Source: an uncultured bacterium (GTDB lineage Bacteria > Planctomycetota > Phycisphaerae > Phycisphaerales > SM1A02). From it: 48,126 nucleotides of DNA. The DNA is taken from the NCBI GenBank assembly GCA_903961015.1, contig CAJCCX010000221.1, positions 1 through 48,126 of the forward strand, in the 5' to 3' direction. Numbering within the stretch: position 1 is the first letter of the stretch; each line of letters begins with the position of its first letter. Under the pieces are notes generated by a model that saw only the letters and a list, made by a program, of their open reading frames with translations, did no database searches and was not told the origin of the DNA. Positions 8,650 to 15,597 of the stretch are shown here, piece after piece. The position numbers and the translations under genes are program-made.

Positions 8650-10089
8650 ATGACCGAAACGAATTCGCCTGACAGACGATGGCTGACACTGTTGGCTATG
8701 ACGGGTTCGCTCTCGATGATTATGCTTGATTCAACTGTGCTTGGTGTTGCGCTGCCAAGTATTCGTCAAGAGTTGCAATTTGATGATTCGACTTTGACGT
8801 GGGCCGTCAACGGTTATCTCCTTGCGATGGCTTCATGGGTTGCGATTGGGGGAAGACTTGGTGATTGGATGGGGCGAATCAATGCGTTTCGATTGGGAAT
8901 GATTGGATTCATGATCGCATCAATCGGATGCGCGCTTGCGCCAACTGCGTTGATTTTTATTGCCGCACGAATCTTTCAAGGAATTTGCGCAGGAACAATG
9001 CAACCAGCAAGTTCTGCAATCGTGATCGACATTTATCCAGCGAAACAGCGCGGACGAGCGATGGCGGCGTACGCAGGTATATCACTCTTGTTTATGGCCG
9101 GCGGTCCCCTGATCGGCGGCGCACTCGTGCAATTTGCATCTTGGCATTGGTGCTTCTGGCTGAATGTTCCCATCGCACTCATTTCACTCGGACTGACATT
9201 GACCTTGAAAATGAAATCAATTCGCGCAGCAAAACGCAAGACAGACTGGCCATCGGTCCTACTGTTGCTCACGGGTACGCCGCTACTGGTCAACGGATTG
9301 CAAGAACTTGGGCTTCACGGTCTCATGGCCAAACCTGCTTGGGTTTCAATCGTGATTGGCGGCGGACTCTTGTGTCTCTTTGCGCATCGGCAATTACGAC
9401 TGACACAGCCGACGATCGATCTGCGGCTCTTTCGTGATCGAGGGCTCTTTGGAAACGCATTCTTACTATTGTGCGTCAGCTTCATCAATGTGGGCCAAGG
9501 AATTTATGGTTCCTTCTATATGCAAACGTTTCTTGGATTCACGCCAATGCAAGCAGGATTAGGCACGCTTCCGCTGCTTGTACCCGTACTGGTCATCATT
9601 CACTTTGCAGGACGCATGTATGACCATCATGGCCCACGCCGTCCAATCATGCTGGGGCTTACTTTCGTACTGATTGGAACGGTGATCGAAACAATCGGCG
9701 TCTTCGCATTGAATTTTCCAATACTTGCGACAGGTATGGCCGTGCTTGGACTTGGATGTGGATTTGCAATGAGCCCAGCAAACGCTGATTCTCTGTCGCG
9801 TGCGCCGATCGCTCAGCGCGGCGAAGCGAGCGGGCTTGTGCAAATGATGCGGCAGTTTGGATCCACCATCGGTATCGCCTTGATGGTGCTTGTGATGCAT
9901 GGTTTGACTTCGCCCATTGCGCAAGAAAATGCGGCATCAACATTAACTGCGCGCAATATTGGGTTTGGATTTGGACTTCATGTCATTGTTGCGTTGACGG
10001 CATTCGTTGTTGGCTATTTCTGTATTCAGCGAGTGGCAGATCCGCAAGTACCTAGAAGTGAAGCGCCGCCAGCAGCGAATATCGGTTGA
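8650..10089 (+). CDS. MFS transporter, DHA2 (EmrB/QacA-like) drug exporter family
   Basis: A 479-residue integral membrane protein with about 14 hydrophobic segments. The N-terminus contains LDSTVLGVALPSI, the DHA2-family motif in the first helix, followed by the loop motif GGRLGDWMGRI typical of MFS proteins. The second half has further helices and a GLGCGFAMSPANA stretch. Members use the proton gradient to export drugs, dyes or other amphipathic compounds; the substrate cannot be read from sequence. There is no TetR or MarR regulator beside it and no membrane-fusion partner, so it may act alone. Its 3' end converges with the ABC ATPase gene, with 2 bp between stops. Confidence 0.9.
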   Translation: MTETNSPDRRWLTLLAMTGSLSMIMLDSTVLGVALPSIRQELQFDDSTLTWAVNGYLLAMASWVAIGGRLGDWMGRINAFRLGMIGFMIASIGCALAPTALIFIAARIFQGICAGTMQPASSAIVIDIYPAKQRGRAMAAYAGISLLFMAGGPLIGGALVQFASWHWCFWLNVPIALISLGLTLTLKMKSIRAAKRKTDWPSVLLLLTGTPLLVNGLQELGLHGLMAKPAWVSIVIGGGLLCLFAHRQLRLTQPTIDLRLFRDRGLFGNAFLLLCVSFINVGQGIYGSFYMQTFLGFTPMQAGLGTLPLLVPVLVIIHFAGRMYDHHGPRRPIMLGLTFVLIGTVIETIGVFALNFPILATGMAVLGLGCGFAMSPANADSLSRAPIAQRGEASGLVQMMRQFGSTIGIALMVLVMHGLTSPIAQENAASTLTARNIGFGFGLHVIVALTAFVVGYFCIQRVADPQVPRSEAPPAANIG

Positions 10090-10091
10090 CA

Positions 10092-11174
10092 TCATTCCTC
10101 CAAGCCGATGACTTGATCGGTGATGATGCTCAGCCGAACTTGCTTCCCCGCGAAGGATGACGAGTTCGGATTCACTTCAAAAACTTTTATGAGTTGACCA
10201 TTCGCGTCAACCAAATGCTGCGCACTTGCACCCAGATATGTTGACTCGAGACATTTTCCAAGAACAATTGTTGCATAAGATTGTGGGTTCGACACAGCAC
10301 TCAGGTGGTCGATGGTGATTGCCTCGGGGCGAATCGAAAGCGTAATACGATCTCCGACTTTTTTTGTCGATGGAACAAGAGCACGCATCGTTGCAATCGG
10401 CGTCCTGACCTCAGCGAATCCGCTTGAATCACGGACGCCCTGAATCTCGCCAGACACAAAATTTGTCTCGCCGATAAATTCCGCGACAAATCGAGTTCGT
10501 GGCCGTTGATAAATATCCCTCGGGGCTCCCAGCTGTTCAATCTTTCCTGCTGACATCACTGCGATTTGATCGGCGAGTGATAATGCTTCATGCTGATCGT
10601 GCGTGACATAAATCATTGTGATACGCAGTTCGTGTGAAATTCGCCGAATCTCCGAACGCATTTCAAGTCGCAGTTTGGCGTCAAGATTTGAAAGTGGTTC
10701 ATCAAGCAAAAGCAGATCGGGACGAAACGCGATGGCGCGCGCCAATGCAACGCGTTGCTGTTGACCGCCCGAAAGTTGGTTGGGAAGTCGATCAGCATAT
10801 TGACTCATGCGGACAAGTTCGAGTGATTCTCCAATACGGCTTTTCTTCTCGGCCGATGGCATGCGACGAACGTCCAGACCAAATCCGACATTCTGAGAGA
10901 CTGTCATATGCGGCCAGAGGGCGTAACTCTGAAAGACCATTCCGGCATTACGCTTTTCAGGGGAAAGTTCGGTGGCATCACGGTCGCCGAAGAAAATTCG
11001 CCCCGCAGTTGGCCGAACGAACCCAGCAATCATCCGAAGAATTGTGGTCTTGCCACATCCCGACGATCCAAGCAAAAAGAAAAGCGAACCCGACGAAACT
11101 TCAATACTGACATCTTCAACTGCGACCGTTTGGTCGAATGTCTTTCGTATGTTTGTCAGGCGAAGGCTCGTCAC
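10092..11174 (-). CDS. ABC transporter ATP-binding protein (PotA/CysA/UgpC-like)
   Basis: A 360-residue importer-type ATPase. Motifs in order: Walker A GSSGCGKTT (36-44), Q-loop FQSYALWP (Q82), signature LSGGQQQRVALARA (134-147), Walker B LLLLDEPLSNLD (154-165) and H-loop YVTHDQHEAL near 193. A TOBE-type beta-barrel follows from about residue 240. This architecture drives uptake of polyamines, iron, sulfate, sugars or glycerol-3-phosphate; the TOBE sequence alone does not tell me which. No permease or binding-protein gene is adjacent, so the ATPase is orphaned in this window. It is divergent from the DUF721 gene, 61 bp apart. Confidence 0.92.
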   Translation of the reverse strand: MTSLRLTNIRKTFDQTVAVEDVSIEVSSGSLFFLLGSSGCGKTTILRMIAGFVRPTAGRIFFGDRDATELSPEKRNAGMVFQSYALWPHMTVSQNVGFGLDVRRMPSAEKKSRIGESLELVRMSQYADRLPNQLSGGQQQRVALARAIAFRPDLLLLDEPLSNLDAKLRLEMRSEIRRISHELRITMIYVTHDQHEALSLADQIAVMSAGKIEQLGAPRDIYQRPRTRFVAEFIGETNFVSGEIQGVRDSSGFAEVRTPIATMRALVPSTKKVGDRITLSIRPEAITIDHLSAVSNPQSYATIVLGKCLESTYLGASAQHLVDANGQLIKVFEVNPNSSSFAGKQVRLSIITDQVIGLEE

Positions 11175-11235
11175 ACATGAAAGGATAGTAAACAGGTGGA
11201 ATCAGCGAGTTCGCACCGTACAATTGCTGCGCGCT

Positions 11236-11604
11236 ATGGGGAATCCTCTTCAACATCTTCATGATCTGCAAAAACGGCGTGGCGCAAGAAGTGCAAACAC
11301 GATCCCTGTCGATTCGATCCGTAGTGACATCACTCGACTGAGAACGACTGTCGAAAAACACGCGCAAAGATTTGGAGATGCTGCTGAATTGTGGGAGCGA
11401 TTCATTCCCGCGAATGTTCGAGATGACACGCGCCTCTCAGGAATCTCTGGCGGCGTGTTGACCGTCGTGACGGGATCTGCGGCGACAAGCTATACGCTTG
11501 ATCGAATATTGCGCAGCGGGGTTGATGCTGAAATTCGAAATGCAAGCGCAGGCAAGATCACTCGGGTGAGAATGCGCGTCGGGCAAGTCAACCCGCCGCA
11601 ATAG
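11236..11604 (+). CDS. DUF721 / DciA-like protein
   Basis: A 122-residue protein with the DUF721 pattern: an N-terminal basic helix region, then LWERFIPANVRDDTRL, then beta-strands SGGVLTVVTGSAATSYTL and the final strand ITRVRMRVG. Members of this family include DciA, which binds the replicative helicase DnaB in bacteria lacking DnaC; assignment of that role here is inference from the fold. The start ATG 11236 leaves 61 bp to the divergent ABC gene; a longer open frame upstream lies over the ABC gene and is not used. Its last 17 bp overlap the 3' end of the convergent thioesterase gene. Confidence 0.7.
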   Translation: MGNPLQHLHDLQKRRGARSANTIPVDSIRSDITRLRTTVEKHAQRFGDAAELWERFIPANVRDDTRLSGISGGVLTVVTGSAATSYTLDRILRSGVDAEIRNASAGKITRVRMRVGQVNPPQ

Positions 11605-11989
11605 GATCGCCGCTCCAATTTGCTGGCAAAGGTTGCACGCGACCATCACGATCAATACATGCGAGTGTCGTTTCGCCGATCACAAGTTCTTCATCGCCTC
11701 TGCAAAGTCGATAGGAATGTTCGATCTTCACATGGCCGACATCGCGCAGCGTGGTTTCGAGCACGAGCAATTCGTCATACTTCGCAGGCTTTCGATATCG
11801 CACATCTAGGCGCGTGACTGCCAACAATATCCCGCGCGCTTCAAGATCGGCGTATGTCGAACCACCCGCACGCAACAATTCCGTTCTGCCCATCTCGAAC
11901 CAAATTGGATAGACCGTGTGATGCACGACGCTCATCGGATCACACTCGCAGTAACGCGGCCTAATTTCCAATTTGTGGATATTGGTCAT
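11588..11989 (-). CDS. Acyl-CoA thioesterase, YbgC/4HBT hotdog family
   Basis: A 133-residue hotdog-fold protein. RYCECDPMSVVHHTVYPIWFE matches the family pattern in which Asp17 is catalytic, followed by the long central helix ending TELLRAGG and strands LDVRYRKPAKYDELLVLETT. Such enzymes hydrolyse short acyl-CoA or 4-hydroxybenzoyl-CoA-like thioesters; YbgC members associate with the Tol-Pal envelope system, but no tol genes are here. An AAGGAAGG run lies directly before ATG 11989, so a ribosome site is present though close. It is convergent with, and overlaps by 17 bp, the DUF721 gene and is divergent from rhodopsin. Confidence 0.88.
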   Translation of the reverse strand: MTNIHKLEIRPRYCECDPMSVVHHTVYPIWFEMGRTELLRAGGSTYADLEARGILLAVTRLDVRYRKPAKYDELLVLETTLRDVGHVKIEHSYRLCRGDEELVIGETTLACIDRDGRVQPLPANWSGDPIAAG

Positions 11990-12150
11990 CCTTCCTTTAT
12001 ATGTGATTCACGATTTTGTGCAGTTTGAGTTTTCGCTGGCGGCAATAACTAGATTCATCGAAAAATCAATTGAGACTCGCAGAACCGAATACGTTTCTCA
12101 AATACTGCAAACGCAAAATATAAAGCAATAATAGATACAAAATTTAAAGT

Positions 12151-12168
12151 TTTTAGGTTCTTCTAAAA
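12151..12168. repeat. Inverted repeat TTTTAG-n6-CTAAAA upstream of rhodopsin
   Basis: A perfect 6-bp inverted repeat with a 6-nt spacer, in the AT-rich part of the leader about 125 bp before the rhodopsin start. It could be a protein-binding site, but short AT-rich repeats arise easily by chance. Confidence 0.3.
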
Positions 12169-12248
12169 TTCTTCTTATTTTCTTTTCGAAGCCTTGCCAG
12201 AACAGAAGCGTGCATATCCTTGGGGCATTACAAATCTGGAAATAGGGA

Positions 12249-12265
12249 TTGACCTTGTTGGTCAA
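12249..12265 (+). promoter_or_regulatory. Hairpin TTGACC-n5-GGTCAA in the rhodopsin leader
   Basis: A perfect 6-bp stem with loop TTGTT, followed by AAAA, ending 14 nt before the SD at 12280. In RNA it would be a short hairpin close to the ribosome site; in DNA it could be an operator. The arrangement is visible; a regulatory role is inferred. Confidence 0.4.
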
Positions 12266-12279
12266 AAACTAGAACCACC

Positions 12280-12284
12280 GGAGG
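12280..12284 (+). promoter_or_regulatory. Strong SD (GGAGG) that fixes the rhodopsin TTG start
   Basis: GGAGG lies 7 nt before the TTG at 12292, ideal spacing. The next in-frame ATG at 12313 has no such site, so TTG is the better start. Most genes in this window lack a site this strong, suggesting rhodopsin is well translated. Confidence 0.8.
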
Positions 12285-12291
12285 ATTCACC

Positions 12292-13089
12292 TTGTTGACT
12301 CTCGCAGCTGAAATGACCACCACCATGAAGGCCCTGAATGCAGGCCTTTCAATGGAGGGCGTAACGATGTATCTGTTTTGGCTTAGTACCGTCGCTATGG
12401 GCGCAGGAATGATTTACTTTTTTCTTCAACGCAAGACCGTTCCGGTGCAATACCAGACCGCGATTACTGTGGCCGGTATTATTTGCGGCGTTGCTGCTTT
12501 CCATTACTGGAGAATGAGCGGTATTTATTTGGAAGGCGTTGCGAGCTTGTTCAATGAAGATGGAACACGAATCACAGGCGCGACCATAAAGCAATTCCCA
12601 ACTGCTTACCGATATATTGACTGGTTAATCACGGTTCCATTACTTGTGATGGAGTTCCCACTTCTGCTTAATTTGGGAAAAGCCGGTCGCGAACTATTCA
12701 AGTCACTGCTTTTCTGGTCGCTTGTTATGTTGGTAACCGCTTGGGTCGCAGAAGAAAGCGTTACTGGAAGTCAACAATGGTGGACATGGTATGTGGTTTC
12801 ATGCGGCGCTTGGCTGTACATCGTCTACACGCTGTTCACCAAGGTCTCAGAGTCCATGAAGTCCGCCCCTGAAAGTATTCAAGAAAGTTTGAAGACGATG
12901 CGTATGTTCGTGCTCGTTGGTTGGGTGATTTACCCAATTGGTTTCTTGATGGCTCTCAATGGTGGCAATGGCGAAAGTTGGCGCGAAATTTTGTACAACG
13001 TGGCTGACGTTATCAACAAGGTTTTCTTCGGCTTGGTTTGCTACCAAGGCGTAAAGGTTCTAGGACAACAACAGCACCAAAAAGCCTGA
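12292..13089 (+). CDS. Proton-pumping rhodopsin (proteorhodopsin-like, green type)
   Basis: A 265-residue, seven-helix retinal protein of the plasma membrane. Helix C reads RYIDWLITVPLLVMEF: Asp110, Thr114 and Glu121 give the DTE motif of outward proton pumps (Asp as Schiff-base acceptor, Glu as donor). Leu118 sits at the spectral tuning position (residue 105 of proteorhodopsin), where Leu means green and Gln blue absorption. His71 (AFHYWRM) matches the conserved His75 partner of the acceptor Asp. Lys243 (DVINKVFFG) carries retinal. By hand alignment Tyr167 occupies the helix E position that is Gly in xanthorhodopsin, so a carotenoid antenna is unlikely; that is inference. The start is TTG. 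The retinal-forming blh gene follows 19 bp downstream. Confidence 0.96.
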   Translation: MLTLAAEMTTTMKALNAGLSMEGVTMYLFWLSTVAMGAGMIYFFLQRKTVPVQYQTAITVAGIICGVAAFHYWRMSGIYLEGVASLFNEDGTRITGATIKQFPTAYRYIDWLITVPLLVMEFPLLLNLGKAGRELFKSLLFWSLVMLVTAWVAEESVTGSQQWWTWYVVSCGAWLYIVYTLFTKVSESMKSAPESIQESLKTMRMFVLVGWVIYPIGFLMALNGGNGESWREILYNVADVINKVFFGLVCYQGVKVLGQQQHQKA

Positions 13090-13108
13090 GTCCCTGGAAA
13101 TATTTAGT

Positions 13109-14176
13109 TTGAAACTCGCCCCGCCTAACGCCGCCGAGTTCGATGGATCCAAAAGATCTGCCGAACAGGTGGCGAAGGCGGGGTGTTTTATTTTTGCAAG
13201 CGCGCGCATATGGCCTTGGTGCATTTTGCTTTTTGGTGTGGTGAGCGCATTGATCAATCCCGCATTTACCAAAGCAATGGCGCCGTGGCCGTTTGTGATC
13301 GCATTATTTGTATTCGGTATGCCTCATGGATGCGCAGACTGGAGTGTGGCGGCACGACTTTCTGGGCGAGAAACATTTGGGCAAAAAATCAGTGGATTTA
13401 CAAGTTATTTGTGCCTCATGCTTGCAAGCTTGGCACTTCTCGCGCTGCTGCCGGGCGTCGCTGCCTTGTTGTTTCTATGTTTAACCATTTTCCATTTTGG
13501 CATGGCCGATGCAACTGCGGTGCATGCAGACAAGGATGGATTTGTTGCAAACTGGGGATTGGCGCTTGGTCGCGGAATACTTTTATTGAGCACGGCCTTT
13601 GCGTCGCATCCTGTTGCAGCATGGGCACCATTTGAGCAAATTGGAATTGCATTCAGCGCATGGCAACAGAGTTCCGCAAGCGCGTGGATCCCTACATCAA
13701 ATCAAATCCACCCATTTGCAGTCATTGGTGTTGTCGCAGGAGTACTACTTGCTCTTGCAAGCGCGATAGAACGCTTGCGCCGCGGACACGCCAAGGCAGC
13801 GATTGCTGATCTCATTGAAAATGGATTCGTTGCCGCTATGGCGGCGCTTGCGGATCCATTATTCTCGGTCGGTATTTTCTTCCTTGGGGTGCATGCATTC
13901 AGACACACTCGTCGCTTGGCGTGCACGAGCTCCATACTTTCATTTCATTGGGCACCAAAAGATTTAATGACCCGATTGATCCGCGTGCATGTCATAAGCC
14001 TCTCGTTGTTGTGGCCCACTTTGCCCTGCCTGATTCCACTGTGTTTACTGCTTGGTGGATTCAGCGCAAACTCGATTGCTGTTGCGAGCATTAGCTTCTA
14101 TATGATCACAACGCTGCCGCACCATTTGCTTGGCTTGCGTTTACCTGCTGCCGATTTATTGCCAGCCAGGGAATGA
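13109..14176 (+). CDS. blh: Brp/Blh-family beta-carotene 15,15'-dioxygenase
   Basis: A 355-residue multi-pass membrane enzyme that cleaves beta-carotene into two retinals, the chromophore for the rhodopsin encoded 19 bp upstream. Family His motifs are visible: GMPHGCADW (His73), FHFGMAD (His129), GVHAFRH (His262 and His266) and TLPHHLLGL (His338/339); these coordinate the iron. About eight hydrophobic segments are seen. The start is uncertain: TTG 13109 comes right after an in-frame TAG with only a weak GGA upstream, and GTG 13169 would remove 20 polar residues. Beta-carotene synthesis genes are not in the window. It ends 4 bp before the stop of the convergent mnmE. Confidence 0.9.
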   Translation: MKLAPPNAAEFDGSKRSAEQVAKAGCFIFASARIWPWCILLFGVVSALINPAFTKAMAPWPFVIALFVFGMPHGCADWSVAARLSGRETFGQKISGFTSYLCLMLASLALLALLPGVAALLFLCLTIFHFGMADATAVHADKDGFVANWGLALGRGILLLSTAFASHPVAAWAPFEQIGIAFSAWQQSSASAWIPTSNQIHPFAVIGVVAGVLLALASAIERLRRGHAKAAIADLIENGFVAAMAALADPLFSVGIFFLGVHAFRHTRRLACTSSILSFHWAPKDLMTRLIRVHVISLSLLWPTLPCLIPLCLLLGGFSANSIAVASISFYMITTLPHHLLGLRLPAADLLPARE

Positions 14177-14180
14177 CAAA

Positions 14181-15596
14181 TCACTTTCCGATGCAGAATC
14201 GTGCGAACAGTGCAGCAAGCACATCGTCTGGAGTTCGATGACCCGCAACGATTCCAAGCGCATCGAGCGCGTCGCGCAATTCCATCGCAATAATCTCTGC
14301 AGGCTCTGCAGCACGGCGCCCCGCATCGACGCACGCTTGTGCCGCATCGCGCGCTTGTCCCATCAAAGTCTGCGCATCAGCAAGTGCTGACCGATGCCGT
14401 GTAAGCAGAACTGGGGCGAGTCTCGCTCCACCAACCCAGCCTCCATCATCGACCGCTGCCGTGAGCGCTTCGCGAAGTTCTTCGATGCCATCGCCATTCA
14501 ACGCGCTTGTCATGCAACCACCCTGCACTTTGGCTTGCGCGAGACTTCGATCATCTGCGCAGTCTGACTTCGTCCACACAGTCATCATTCGTGGGCCACT
14601 CATAGCCTGCGCATCGACTGAAATCGGGACGCAATTCAATTGCAAAGTTGCTGCATCAAACGCATGCTGCGCAAGTTGTTGCATTTGCTCTGCAAGCGCA
14701 TGCTGTGGATCTTCAATTCCAGGCAAGTCAACCAGCAATGCTTCTCGGCCGCGGTTTAGTTTGAGAGTTTCGACAATCGCATCGCGCGTCGAGCCTGCTT
14801 GAGGTGATGTGACAACGCGTTCATGCCCAAGCAGTGCATTAAAAAGGCTCGATTTTCCAGCATTTGTCGCGCCACGCAGCGCAATGACAGGAAGCGCGCG
14901 CAGCGATTCTTCGGGAGTTGTTTGATTGACCGCTGCGGAAAGATCGTCCTGAACCGCGGCGATTCCAGCCGCAAGGTCGACTGCAGTAATTGCAACAACA
15001 TCTTCTTGGTCACTGAAGTCGATGCCAGCTTCGACAAGCGCAAGCAATCCAGTAATTTCCTCTGCGGCTTTCAACGCAATCTGCCGAATGCGCCCAGTGC
15101 GCAATTGTCGCGCTGCATCCAATTGCGAATCTGATTCGGCAGAAATTGAAAGTGCGATCGACTCCGCTTCCTCCATGGAGAGCGTGCCACTGAGAAATGC
15201 GCGAGCACTGAATTCGCCTGGCGATGCATGGCGCGCGCGCATTGCGCCCATTTCGGAATCGCACAGCGCATCAACGACTGCCGTCAAAAGTGAAGCATGT
15301 CCTGCGATCAAAAATTCGACAGTCTCTTGCCCCGTGAAACTTTGCGGAGCAACCATCACAAGTGCAAGTGCAGGGACATCAACCCTTTGTCCACATATCG
15401 ACACAGCGATGCGAACGGATTGCACTCCTCGGCGAGCGATCAATTTTTCTTCAACAAGTCGCTCATTTACAATCGCAAACGTCGCATCGCCGCTGATGCG
15501 CACGATGCCGCGCGCAGCAGAACCTGGCGGTGATGAAATCGCCGCAATCGCATCGGATGCTGACGCGGTCTCGACCCAGTTCGAGGGCTCGGGCAT
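14181..15596 (-). CDS. mnmE: tRNA uridine-5-carboxymethylaminomethyl(34) synthesis GTPase MnmE
   Basis: A 471-residue GTPase that with MnmG modifies U34 in the anticodon of several tRNAs. The N-terminal folate-binding domain includes PPGSAARGIVRISG and SFTGQETVEF; a helical domain follows, with an inserted G domain: GATNAGKSS (242-250), DLPG, and TKSD in place of NKxD. The final FARFCIGK carries the conserved catalytic Cys. Start ATG 15596 is one base past the yidC stop (TGATATG), showing translational coupling; the longer frame to 15677 would overlap yidC. The G1 motif has Ala-Thr-Asn-Ala instead of the more usual Arg-Pro-Asn-Ala/Val. Confidence 0.95.
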   Translation of the reverse strand: MPEPSNWVETASASDAIAAISSPPGSAARGIVRISGDATFAIVNERLVEEKLIARRGVQSVRIAVSICGQRVDVPALALVMVAPQSFTGQETVEFLIAGHASLLTAVVDALCDSEMGAMRARHASPGEFSARAFLSGTLSMEEAESIALSISAESDSQLDAARQLRTGRIRQIALKAAEEITGLLALVEAGIDFSDQEDVVAITAVDLAAGIAAVQDDLSAAVNQTTPEESLRALPVIALRGATNAGKSSLFNALLGHERVVTSPQAGSTRDAIVETLKLNRGREALLVDLPGIEDPQHALAEQMQQLAQHAFDAATLQLNCVPISVDAQAMSGPRMMTVWTKSDCADDRSLAQAKVQGGCMTSALNGDGIEELREALTAAVDDGGWVGGARLAPVLLTRHRSALADAQTLMGQARDAAQACVDAGRRAAEPAEIIAMELRDALDALGIVAGHRTPDDVLAALFARFCIGK

Positions 15597-15597
15597 A

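Larger units (their letters stand above)
11990..12291. promoter_or_regulatory. AT-rich divergent intergenic region upstream of rhodopsin
   Basis: 302 bp without a gene, clearly more AT-rich than its neighbours between 12100 and 12190. It must hold the promoters of the thioesterase (leftward) and of rhodopsin-blh (rightward). It contains two short inverted repeats, annotated separately, and a strong SD. A possible -35 TTGCCA lies at 12194-12199, with TATCCT at 12215-12220 only 15 bp further; this spacing is short, so I do not call the promoter with confidence. I see no RNA gene or riboswitch. Confidence 0.6.

Noticed and set aside
10092-11174. Calling the ABC ATPase a specific iron, polyamine or sugar importer
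   Set aside because: The TOBE region does not discriminate by eye and no permease or binding protein is adjacent.
12194-12220. Sigma-70 promoter TTGCCA / TATCCT for rhodopsin
   Set aside because: The 15-bp spacing is too short and the -10 match is weak; kept only as a note in the intergenic entry.
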